Source: Deferribacteraceae bacterium UBA1873 (GTDB lineage Bacteria; Chrysiogenota; Deferribacteres; Deferribacterales; Flexistipitaceae). Taken from it: DNA of 10,575 nt. The stretch is from positions 1 through 10,575 of the forward strand of contig DDHP01000053.1 of the NCBI GenBank assembly GCA_002338145.1, in the 5' to 3' direction. The position numbers were made by a program, and so were the translations under genes. A model generated the notes under the pieces. It was given only the letters and a program-made list of their open reading frames with translations. It did not search any database and had not been told where the DNA came from. Below are positions 1 to 6,394 of the stretch, piece by piece (position 1 is the first letter of the stretch; each line of letters opens with the position of its first letter).

Positions 1-5
1 TGGAA

Positions 6-26
6 TTATGCAAAGGTCTCAAAGTG
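6..26 (+). repeat. dispersed repeat, copy A (core only)
   Basis: The core ttatgcaaaggtctc followed by aaagtg recurs at 3545-3565 with one mismatch in 21 bases, and in weaker form at 7454-7470 and 7628-7650. Only the 3' half is visible because the window starts at base 1, so the full unit cannot be delimited here. It lies outside coding sequence, downstream of the DUF3373 gene terminator. Confidence 0.55.
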
Positions 27-58
27 GGGAGTGGTTATTCATAGTTATTTGTGTAAAT

Positions 59-90
59 AAAAAAGCCGGAGCATGGGCTCCGGCTTTTAC
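59..90 (-). terminator. rho-independent terminator of the DUF3373 gene
   Basis: A perfect 12-bp stem (aaaagccggagc at 61-72 paired with 77-88) closes on a 4-base loop, atgg. Read on the minus strand the GC-rich stem runs into six T (59-64 as A on the plus strand), 24 bases after the stop codon of the DUF3373 gene. The T tract on the plus side is only four bases, so it may act weakly in that direction too. Confidence 0.9.
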
Positions 91-113
91 GTATATTACA
101 AACCTACAGTTGG

Positions 114-1952
114 TTAGTATCTGTATGTAGCCGAAACATACCACTGATCAACCTTGTCCACTACAGGTACCATAGTGTTGAATGCAGTAGCATCTTCAAT
201 TTTCACGGGCTGACCTATTGGGCTGCCGCTGTTTGTATAATCATAGTCGTAGTGTATATAACCAAGTGTTAAGAAGAAGTTGTCGCCAGCAACGGGCTGG
301 TGATAATATGCTTCGTAAACATCACCGCGCGTGGCAACTTTACTTCCTACAATTGCATCCTCACCGGCTGTCATACTTGTCCAGTATTTTGAACCGTGGT
401 TGTATTCAAAGCCCAATTTACCTTTTGTATACGGGAGCTCAGGAGTCTGAATACCTGTCCAGAAGGAATACCCCGGTGTGTCATCAACCATTGTGTCCTG
501 GTCCATAAACTGAAACATTGCATTTTTAGATTTGCCACTAGGATCGGTTTTACTCATAGCACCGGAAACAAACCATTTAAAGCCGAAATTCTCACCCTTT
601 AGTAAAAGAGTCTGCATATCAAGATCACCTATTTCACTCGTTGGCTCAAATCTTGAAGTATAGCCGCTATAGTTGGGCTCAAGAGTGTATTCATCATATG
701 ATCCATCTAAAGTATAATCTGTACCGTGTACTGTAAAAGGCATTGCAACAAGACCGGTAAAACCGTCTGTTACACCGTAAGCGTGAGCCCAGTTATACCA
801 TAGCTCGTATTTACCGTTTACAACCAGATTGGCTATAATACCGAACATATTTACGTCGTTGACATCTGCTTGAGCATTAAAAGGATTGGCTGTGCCCCAC
901 TGACCTTCAAAACCCTGACCGTAGCAAAACTTCAACATTGAACTTAAGTCCCATGTGTCAAAGTATTTTTCATGATTAAATCCGAGTGAAGCACCATCAA
1001 AGTTCCACTGAATAATGTGGGGCAACGGTGAGCCACCCAGTACTGAATTCTCCCTAAGTTCCATTGGAGTACCGTATGTGGATGGTCTGCGTCCAAAGGA
1101 GATGTGCCAGTCAACAGAACTTATGCGGTTCTTATAAACAAAAATTGCCCTTTCAACATGTACAGTGTCATCTGTGGGAACTTGTGCTGAATTGCCGTCC
1201 AAATGCATGCTGTTAAAATTACCGTTATAAAAACGAATGTCAGTAGATTCCCCGAAAGCTTTGTACATTGTCAGACGACCGCTAAAAGAAACGTGCTCAT
1301 TGACTTTGCTGTTTAAACGGATTCTGAGCTTGTTTGTAAACATTGTGTCGTTATTAGAGTCTGCTTTTTCAGAGGGCATATTTTTAAAAGCTTTTTTTAT
1401 TGCTTTAAGTTCATTTTCACTAAGACTTCTGTCGCCAAGCATGTCAGCGAACATATCACTAGCAAACATCTGCTGAGCTTGAGGACCAAAATTATCAGTG
1501 TAATAACTTTGCTGGGATGAATCTAAGTTATTCCAAGCATCTCCAATCATAGCAGATACTTCAGGCTTCTGCATAAGCGAACCAAAATCTGCCTGGTATA
1601 TTTCCATAAAATCATCATTCCACCTGTCTGGGTCATTACTGTCATTAGCATCTATCAAGCTTTCACTCATCCAGAGCTGCATCATGTCGTCGCCAAAAGC
1701 GGGCATCCTTCTCAAATCCTTGTACTGGATACTGTCAAGCCGTGTCCTCAGCTCCACACTGAGATTCAGTGTGTCCTGGGCAGTATGGCGTGTGTTCTTG
1801 TTAACAAAATCGGACATCATGTCAACCTGCTGTTGTAATTCCTGAATCTGTTTTCTCAACTTCTGCAGGTCCACATCATCCGGAGCATCTGCAGCAAAGG
1901 AAAAACCAGCCATTAAAAAAACGGCCAAAAGTGCAACCAGAAACTTCTTCAT
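114..1952 (-). CDS. DUF3373-family outer-membrane porin-like protein
   Basis: Predicted exported protein of 612 residues. I start it at base 1952, not at the longer in-frame Met at 2060, because 1952 has a strong ribosome site (GGAGGT) just upstream and begins a classic signal peptide (MKKFLVALLAVF..., likely cut after Ala20), while the longer version would run into the preceding terminator. After the signal come a short coiled coil (about 25-60, QKLRKQIQELQQQV), an acidic Met/Gln-rich helical region (about 85-190), then alternating aromatic strands typical of a beta-barrel, ending in an aromatic Tyr (VSATYRY), as outer-membrane barrels do. The pattern (signal, coiled coil, TNKLRIRLNSKVNEHVSFSGR) matches DUF3373 proteins of Deferribacterota and Geobacter relatives, whose function is unknown to me. 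It is probably transcribed alone, between terminators at 2059-2091 and 59-90. The family call is from memory; the barrel is inferred. Confidence 0.8.
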   Translation of the reverse strand: MKKFLVALLAVFLMAGFSFAADAPDDVDLQKLRKQIQELQQQVDMMSDFVNKNTRHTAQDTLNLSVELRTRLDSIQYKDLRRMPAFGDDMMQLWMSESLIDANDSNDPDRWNDDFMEIYQADFGSLMQKPEVSAMIGDAWNNLDSSQQSYYTDNFGPQAQQMFASDMFADMLGDRSLSENELKAIKKAFKNMPSEKADSNNDTMFTNKLRIRLNSKVNEHVSFSGRLTMYKAFGESTDIRFYNGNFNSMHLDGNSAQVPTDDTVHVERAIFVYKNRISSVDWHISFGRRPSTYGTPMELRENSVLGGSPLPHIIQWNFDGASLGFNHEKYFDTWDLSSMLKFCYGQGFEGQWGTANPFNAQADVNDVNMFGIIANLVVNGKYELWYNWAHAYGVTDGFTGLVAMPFTVHGTDYTLDGSYDEYTLEPNYSGYTSRFEPTSEIGDLDMQTLLLKGENFGFKWFVSGAMSKTDPSGKSKNAMFQFMDQDTMVDDTPGYSFWTGIQTPELPYTKGKLGFEYNHGSKYWTSMTAGEDAIVGSKVATRGDVYEAYYHQPVAGDNFFLTLGYIHYDYDYTNSGSPIGQPVKIEDATAFNTMVPVVDKVDQWYVSATYRY

Positions 1953-1974
1953 AACTACCTCCACTTTTTTAATT

Positions 1975-1991
1975 TTTGTCCATAGGACAAA
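1975..1991 (-). promoter_or_regulatory. 5' UTR hairpin upstream of DUF3373 gene
   Basis: A perfect 7-bp inverted repeat (TTTGTCC / GGACAAA) with a 3-base spacer lies 22 bases upstream of the chosen ATG, just before the ribosome site. It could be an operator or a 5' UTR stem. I found no convincing -35/-10 pair in 1960-2058, although the promoter must lie there because a terminator ends at 2059. Confidence 0.3.
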
Positions 1992-2058
1992 TAAAATTTT
2001 GAAATCAAAAAAATTAGCCAATTTGTGAAAACATACAAACTTAATCAACAATCTTTGC

Positions 2059-2091
2059 AAAAAAAAAGCAGGAGGAATATTATTCCCCCTG
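2059..2091 (-). terminator. rho-independent terminator of the cytochrome gene
   Basis: On the minus strand the stem CAGGGGGAAT / ATTCCTCCTG (2082-2091 with 2069-2078, ten pairs including one G-U) closes on three bases and is followed by C and then nine T (2059-2067). It begins 10 bases after the cytochrome stop codon, so it separates that gene from the DUF3373 gene. Confidence 0.88.
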
Positions 2092-2100
2092 TAATAAATT

Positions 2101-2454
2101 TTAACCGCAGGTTTCAGGTTGTGCGGAATCGAGAGCGTGATCGTGAAGATACTGAAACATATCTTCCCATCCCTGTGCTCCGCCTCTTACTTTTACTTCA
2201 TCCAGTTCGCCATTTTTATGGACTTCTTTGATTTTGGCATAGTCATCAGCAAACCACATTTTCCACTGAGATTGAGTCTTTGAAACAGGACTAAGTGCCG
2301 GTGATCCCTGAACTGAGCCATCATGGCATGTTAAACGGCAACTCGTTTTCCAAACTCTTTTGCCTCTTCTTGCATTTCCTTCTGCAAATACTAAGGAAAC
2401 ACTGAAGACTACAATAAACAACAGCATCAAAAACCCTACAAACTTTTTGTTCAT
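2101..2454 (-). CDS. exported monoheme c-type cytochrome with CX3CH site
   Basis: A 117-residue protein with an N-terminal signal peptide or anchor (MNKKFVGFLMLLFIVVF..., probable cut after Ala24). The mature part starts EGNARRGKRVWKTSC and carries a single heme-like site, C39-R-L-T-C43-H44. The spacing is three residues between the cysteines instead of the usual two; I read the codons directly and there is no frame ambiguity. The surrounding pattern (G..VW...C....CH.....G.P.L) fits small class I-like cytochromes. Possible distal ligands are Met66, His79, Met99, His104 and His106; an extra Cys116 lies near the C-terminus. A strong ribosome site (AGGAGGTAG) precedes the ATG. It lies 72 bases after the TorD-like gene with no obvious terminator between, so the two may be co-transcribed, and a terminator follows it. 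Likely role: electron carrier in the periplasm or on the inner membrane; partner unknown. Confidence 0.78.
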   Translation of the reverse strand: MNKKFVGFLMLLFIVVFSVSLVFAEGNARRGKRVWKTSCRLTCHDGSVQGSPALSPVSKTQSQWKMWFADDYAKIKEVHKNGELDEVKVRGGAQGWEDMFQYLHDHALDSAQPETCG

Positions 2455-2526
2455 ATCTACCTCCTTTTTTTGGCTTTATGAGCCTTTCGTTATATATTTA
2501 TTAATCAATATTGAATCCAAAAAAAA

Positions 2527-3249
2527 TCAAATATCAAAAACTTCTTTGTAAATATTGTCTATATCTTCAATAAAATTATATAAAATAGCCACCGTTTCTT
2601 TATAAAAGCCTATTTCAGCGTTTTCGTTAACATTATTGTAAAATTCGGGAAACATAGGTTTAATATAATTGCTGGTCACATTGATTATTGCATATAGATA
2701 TTTTAATTTTGCTTTTTTATCAGTGCATCCTGTAAAACTTAAAAACAGATGTGAAAGATATTCAAGCATTATATAAAGATTGTCTTCCAGCTCTTTTATA
2801 TCATCATTGATTACAAAACCGGTAGATTCCATGAGCTCCTGAAGCCTCACAGTGGAATCTCTTTTAACCAGCCTTTCAGAATCCGTATAAACGGAAGAAT
2901 ACAATGGCGCCGGTACGCCTCCAATATTTGCAACAAACAGCTTTACATATTCTGTTTCCATTTCATTTTTTGATGGCAGTACTAAATTACTTTCGGAGTA
3001 TTCTGCAAGAAAGTCCTTAAATGTAGAAGCATTTTCACGGATTGTATTATAAATATCGTCATTGGGGTATCTGAACAGAATTGACAAAAACATGAAAACA
3101 CTGGACAGTGATTCACATGCCTGGATATCAAAATCATAGGAAAATTCAAAATTAGATGAAATATCCTCTAATTTGGAAGATTCTAATATTTCACGAAGCT
3201 TTCCATAATTATCAGGCAGGACACTTTTTTCTTCCATTTTTTTCAACAT
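2527..3249 (-). CDS. TorD/DmsD-family molybdoenzyme chaperone
   Basis: A 240-residue soluble, mostly helical protein without signal or membrane segments, as expected for a cytoplasmic chaperone. Family signs are the E-Y-V-K-L-F motif (100-105), the loop PAPLYSSVY (113-121), and a following helix with the D-N-L-Y-I-M-L-E-Y-L pattern (156-165), equivalent to the conserved D.l..eLefl of TorD/NarJ-like proteins. Such chaperones bind the Tat leader or apo-form of one molybdopterin oxidoreductase and hold it until cofactor insertion. No such enzyme lies in the window, so its client must be elsewhere. The N-terminal about 40 residues look unlike the core family and may be a specific extension. The start at 3249 has a modest AAGGG site seven bases upstream; Met5 is an alternative. 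The cytochrome gene follows after 72 bases. Confidence 0.8.
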   Translation of the reverse strand: MLKKMEEKSVLPDNYGKLREILESSKLEDISSNFEFSYDFDIQACESLSSVFMFLSILFRYPNDDIYNTIRENASTFKDFLAEYSESNLVLPSKNEMETEYVKLFVANIGGVPAPLYSSVYTDSERLVKRDSTVRLQELMESTGFVINDDIKELEDNLYIMLEYLSHLFLSFTGCTDKKAKLKYLYAIINVTSNYIKPMFPEFYNNVNENAEIGFYKETVAILYNFIEDIDNIYKEVFDI

Positions 3250-3292
3250 AAATACCCTTCTATATAATCAAATATCAATATGTGTATATATC

Positions 3293-3320
3293 ATCATAGA
3301 TGATTTTTTATATTTGTAAA
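3293..3320 (-). promoter_or_regulatory. predicted sigma70-type promoter of torD-like gene
   Basis: On the minus strand TTTACA (3315-3320) and TATGAT (3293-3298) are separated by 16 bases, each one base from consensus. Transcription would begin near 3286, about 37 bases before the ATG at 3249. Two inverted repeats sit on it: ATCATC-ATA-GATGAT (3290-3304) overlaps the -10, and TGTATA-CAA-TATACA (3329-3343) lies just upstream of the -35. Confidence 0.45.
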
Positions 3321-3450
3321 GAGTTTTTTGTATACAATATACATTTTTTTAAATTATCATGGGGAGTGTAAGTTAATGTATTGTTACAACATGAAAAAGT
3401 ACTCTTTTATCTTTGTTTGTTATATTGTCTCTTATTGTAGAGATTTCTAC

Positions 3451-3478
3451 CCGAGCACTTAAAGAGTTAAGTACGCGG
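3451..3478. repeat. imperfect palindrome / hairpin with CCGAGCAC arm
   Basis: Twelve-base arms (3451-3462 and 3467-3478) pair at ten positions around the loop agag; the inner six pairs (ACTTAA...TTAAGT) are perfect after ACT. A 5-bp hairpin (GTAGA-gatt-TCTAC, 3437-3450) abuts it. It lies between the transglutaminase gene and the torD promoter, and could terminate the former, although no T run follows on the minus strand. Its left arm shares CCGAGCAC with the 36-bp palindrome at 7845-7880. Confidence 0.4.
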
Positions 3479-3491
3479 TTGAAAGAATGCC

Positions 3492-3565
3492 TATACAAAA
3501 TTATCTTCGCTATGCTCAGATGCTACAGGGTGACAATTATGGGGTTATGCAAAGGTCTCTAAGTG
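3492..3565 (+). repeat. dispersed repeat, copy B (left arm bracketing the moxR operon)
   Basis: The segment 3492-3537 matches the reverse complement of 7331-7376 at 37 of 46 positions; the best part is gctca-atgctacagggt-acaat (22 of 24). It continues into ttatgcaaaggtctc (3545-3559), which is also at 6-20. The unit runs into the end of the transglutaminase gene: the gene's TAG stop (3559-3561 on the minus strand) lies inside the conserved core. Confidence 0.6.
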
Positions 3566-5475
3566 TTGTTGAATTTTTTTCGTATGTTGTGCAACTCTTT
3601 TAATAACAGTCTTATTTCCTGTTTTGAAATATTGGTTGGTCCGTAAGCTTTATTGTAATATGTTTTAGCTATTGTTTGCATTTTTTCACTGATTTGTTTG
3701 TTCTTGATTTTTTCAGCTGAAGCTAATAATCCTTCGCCGGGGCTGCGTGTTACGCTCCACTCTGCTAACGTTTTGTCAAAATAGTCAATAAATTTCTGGT
3801 TTACTGTTTTTTTCTTTTTTCTGAATGTATAAATATAAGTAAAAAACGCTATAGATATAAACACGAAAATGATTGTTTTTTGTAAGAAAGAAATGTTTAG
3901 ATTCCAGTCTCCAAATATTTTTTTTGCTTTATTCAATCCTTTCAGTTGCTTGGAAAAATCATAGTTAATAACAAAAATGTTCCAGTAATAGCTCATTTTG
4001 TCAAAAAAAAGCTTATAACGTTTCATAAATTTCAATCGGCTTTTATCGGTGTATGCTTCAAAATCGGCTGGCGTGGGGTCAAAAGTGTGCCATGATTTGC
4101 CAATGTAAGCTTCCACCCACACATGAGCATTACTTTGGAGCACGGTATAATATCCGCTATTGTCGTAATATCCACCTCTGTATCCCCCTACCAGCCGCGC
4201 CGGTATACCATTTAATCTCAGCAAAATACCCATTGCAGATGCAAAATATTCGCAATTGCCCTTTTTCAGGTTTGTAAGAAATTCCTTTAAAGGTGCTTCT
4301 GAAACGGGTAAATTCTTCTGAGTGTATTCAAATTCATTCGAGGTGAGGTAATGTAAGATATTTTCAGCGGCTTCACTGAGGGTGTTGCCTCTTAATTTTT
4401 CTGAAATGATTTTTATCTCTTTACCTATTTCCGGTAGCTGAAGATAAATGTCTTTGTCCGGAGGTTCAGTTTGAAAGCTCTTGTTTAAGCGAGACAATCC
4501 TTCGTAGGAAGTCTTTGATTTTATCGTTTTTTCTGAAATGTATTCCTTTCTGTTTTTATAATGGTTAAACTGTTTTTTATAGTTGATTTTTTCAGGGATA
4601 TTCAGTGTGTACATTATCTTACGGTTTGTTGGATTGAGATATATTGTATAGTTGGTATTATTTTTATAGCTATTTGAACTACTCATTTGGCTCTCATCTT
4701 TTTCTCTATGTCTGCTATTCCACTGATTGTTTTGAAAAGTGTCAAAAACAGCTCCCCGCCAATACAGATAATTACTGTCAATTTTCTTCATTTCTGCAAT
4801 AAATGCAGTTTTGTCATTATCCTGTATTGTTTTTATGCTTCCCAGTCTGACACTGTCACTGAAACCTGTTTCAGCAGTTTGTTGGTTATTTAAAAAATCC
4901 AGCATTGGATAGTCTGTACGGGGTAATATCAGAAAGAGCAATACAGCTGCAGGTATTGAACAGAACAATATGATTAAAGATGGCTTTAACAGTTTGTAAA
5001 AATAGCGTTTATTAATTCTGCCTGTGCTGTTATTCGCCATAACGTTCAGAAGTATCAGTTGTAAAATTATCAGAAATACTTCCGATAAAATATATATTAC
5101 AAAAATCATACTAAGATTTAGCAGAGAGGATGCTGCCAGAATAAAAACTGCCATTAGAGTTATCTGCATAAAATCACGGTATTTTTTTTGTTCAAGTAAT
5201 TTCAGTGAAATTAGCATAACCAAAGTATTAATCAGTGTAGTATTCATTTGGGAAATTTCGAAATTTAAAACAGTGGCAGCAATGACTACGATTCCTGATA
5301 AATTTATTAAAAATCGTGGAAAATACAGTTCTATGTATTTTAGGTTCCCTATATTAATTCCAATTGCTGCTGTAAAAAATATTGTAACAAAAATGTTTAA
5401 ATATCCAGCAACTGCAATAATTGCAACGACACTGATGAGAAGTGTATTTAGAGTAACCAGTTTATTAATATTCAT
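3559..5475 (-). CDS. TgpA-type membrane transglutaminase-like protease
   Basis: A 638-residue membrane protein with the architecture of the TgpA family (DUF3488, transglutaminase core, DUF4129-like tail). Hydrophobic segments fill about 6-40, 57-72, 80-93, 102-147 and 164-184; an extracytoplasmic region follows. The transglutaminase core has an intact catalytic triad: Cys408 in K-G-N-C-E-Y-F-A, His451 in N-A-H-V-W-V-E, Asp466 in T-F-D-P-T-P. A further membrane segment (about 533-551) precedes a cytoplasmic tail with D-Y-F-D-K-T-L-A-E and R-S-P-G-E-G, the usual end of this family. These enzymes are thought to act as periplasmic-side peptidases or transferases with MoxR and DUF58 partners; the substrate is unknown. 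The start at 5475 lies inside the end of the DUF58 gene (11-base overlap), which suggests translational coupling, and only a weak ribosome site is visible. Its stop codon falls inside a dispersed repeat. Confidence 0.9.
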   Translation of the reverse strand: MNINKLVTLNTLLISVVAIIAVAGYLNIFVTIFFTAAIGINIGNLKYIELYFPRFLINLSGIVVIAATVLNFEISQMNTTLINTLVMLISLKLLEQKKYRDFMQITLMAVFILAASSLLNLSMIFVIYILSEVFLIILQLILLNVMANNSTGRINKRYFYKLLKPSLIILFCSIPAAVLLFLILPRTDYPMLDFLNNQQTAETGFSDSVRLGSIKTIQDNDKTAFIAEMKKIDSNYLYWRGAVFDTFQNNQWNSRHREKDESQMSSSNSYKNNTNYTIYLNPTNRKIMYTLNIPEKINYKKQFNHYKNRKEYISEKTIKSKTSYEGLSRLNKSFQTEPPDKDIYLQLPEIGKEIKIISEKLRGNTLSEAAENILHYLTSNEFEYTQKNLPVSEAPLKEFLTNLKKGNCEYFASAMGILLRLNGIPARLVGGYRGGYYDNSGYYTVLQSNAHVWVEAYIGKSWHTFDPTPADFEAYTDKSRLKFMKRYKLFFDKMSYYWNIFVINYDFSKQLKGLNKAKKIFGDWNLNISFLQKTIIFVFISIAFFTYIYTFRKKKKTVNQKFIDYFDKTLAEWSVTRSPGEGLLASAEKIKNKQISEKMQTIAKTYYNKAYGPTNISKQEIRLLLKELHNIRKKFNNT

Positions 5476-6394
5476 AAAGTGCCAGCTCTCTTAATAACAT
5501 TAATTTGTGATAATAAGTTTTTGATGGTGGGAAAAAATTATCATTTGTTATCAATCCCACCGGTATGTTTTTGTTGTATGCTTTAATGATTTCATTTGTG
5601 GCAAAAGAAATCATTGTCTCCGGTGATGTTTTCGGGATTCTTATATCTATTATTATCGGCGGTGATATCTCTCCTGTGAAAAGTTTCGTTTTGAGTTTAT
5701 CTGTCCTGGCGTAGTGTTTCCAGTGAATGTGTCTGAAATTGTCTCCGGGCTCATAGTTTTTTATATTGCTCAACTCTTCTGCAACTTTATCTGTTTCATT
5801 TGAGGTACCATCTGTTTTTTCATTATCTTTTGCAAGGTTGAAGTTTTCATTTTCCAGTGGCTCCGGGAAAACTATTGTTTCTGCATTAATCAAAACCTTC
5901 CTGCTTCTGACAAAAAAGTTGAAGGGAAATGAAGAAAAAATGTTAATTTGCTTAATTTCGTGGATTCCTCTTGAATTAAATAGAATTTTTTGGGTATTAG
6001 TTATTTTTTGGTTGGCAGATATTATGTCTACAAAACTGACACTGCCGTTTACTTCAATATTGAGGAGATGCGAATCCAAAAACTTATTCTTACTGATTAC
6101 AGAAATATTCAAATAAAAAGGTATGTTTGCATAAATCTCCTCTGGAAAATTAATTTTAATTTCCGTATTATCTATATTTTTTTTACCGAGAAAGCCGGAT
6201 ACGGCCATGATAGCAAGCAGAAAAGCAACAATAATAAAAATAAGATTGTTGCCGGTGTTAACAGCTGCAAATCCAAGGAATAACGTTATGATAATATAAA
6301 ACCAACCTGCTTTTGTGAATTTAATAGGTTTTGTGTGTTTGTCTTTAAATCGGGTTGATTTTAAGCGTGCAGAGGCACTGATTCCAATAAGGAT
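5465..6394 (-). CDS. DUF58 protein; start codon unresolved
   Basis: DUF58 family membrane protein, about 300 residues. The diagnostic motif is clear near the C-terminal third: N-Y-E-P-G-D-N-F-R-H-I-H-W-K-H-Y-A-R-T-D, then a beta-rich end. The first in-frame ATG is at 6208, but the frame stays open to 6418 and its translation upstream of 6208 is typical DUF58 N-terminus: a basic stretch, K-F-T-K-A-G-W-F-Y, a membrane helix, A-A-V-N-T-G-N-N-L-I-F and a second helix. So the gene begins well before 6208. No ATG, GTG or TTG exists in this frame between the TGA at 6419-6421 and 6208. The end given here (6394) is an ATC eight bases after a GGAG site; ATT at 6388 is an alternative, and a -1 shift from the overlapping moxR frame is also possible. 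DUF58 proteins work with MoxR ATPases; exact role unknown. The 3' end overlaps the transglutaminase start by 11 bases. Confidence 0.85.
   Translation of the reverse strand: MLIGISASARLKSTRFKDKHTKPIKFTKAGWFYIIITLFLGFAAVNTGNNLIFIIVAFLLAIMAVSGFLGKKNIDNTEIKINFPEEIYANIPFYLNISVISKNKFLDSHLLNIEVNGSVSFVDIISANQKITNTQKILFNSRGIHEIKQINIFSSFPFNFFVRSRKVLINAETIVFPEPLENENFNLAKDNEKTDGTSNETDKVAEELSNIKNYEPGDNFRHIHWKHYARTDKLKTKLFTGEISPPIIIDIRIPKTSPETMISFATNEIIKAYNKNIPVGLITNDNFFPPSKTYYHKLMLLRELALYEY

Noticed and set aside
1953..2060. 36-residue N-terminal extension of the DUF3373 protein starting at 2060
   Set aside because: It would start inside the T run of the upstream terminator, has no good ribosome site, and buries a standard signal peptide that begins at 1952 with a strong ribosome site.
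2504..2518. FNR-like site between the torD-like and cytochrome genes (TCAATATTGA)
   Set aside because: It is a palindrome but lacks the TTGAT-N4-ATCAA arrangement.
3391..3462. 23-codon plus-strand ORF beginning MKKYSFIFV, resembling a signal peptide
   Set aside because: No ribosome site at a suitable distance, no continuation in any frame, and its end lies in a hairpin; probably chance.
5024..5494. 156-residue plus-strand ORF opposite the transglutaminase membrane region
   Set aside because: It is antisense to clear membrane segments of a well-supported gene, with no family features of its own.
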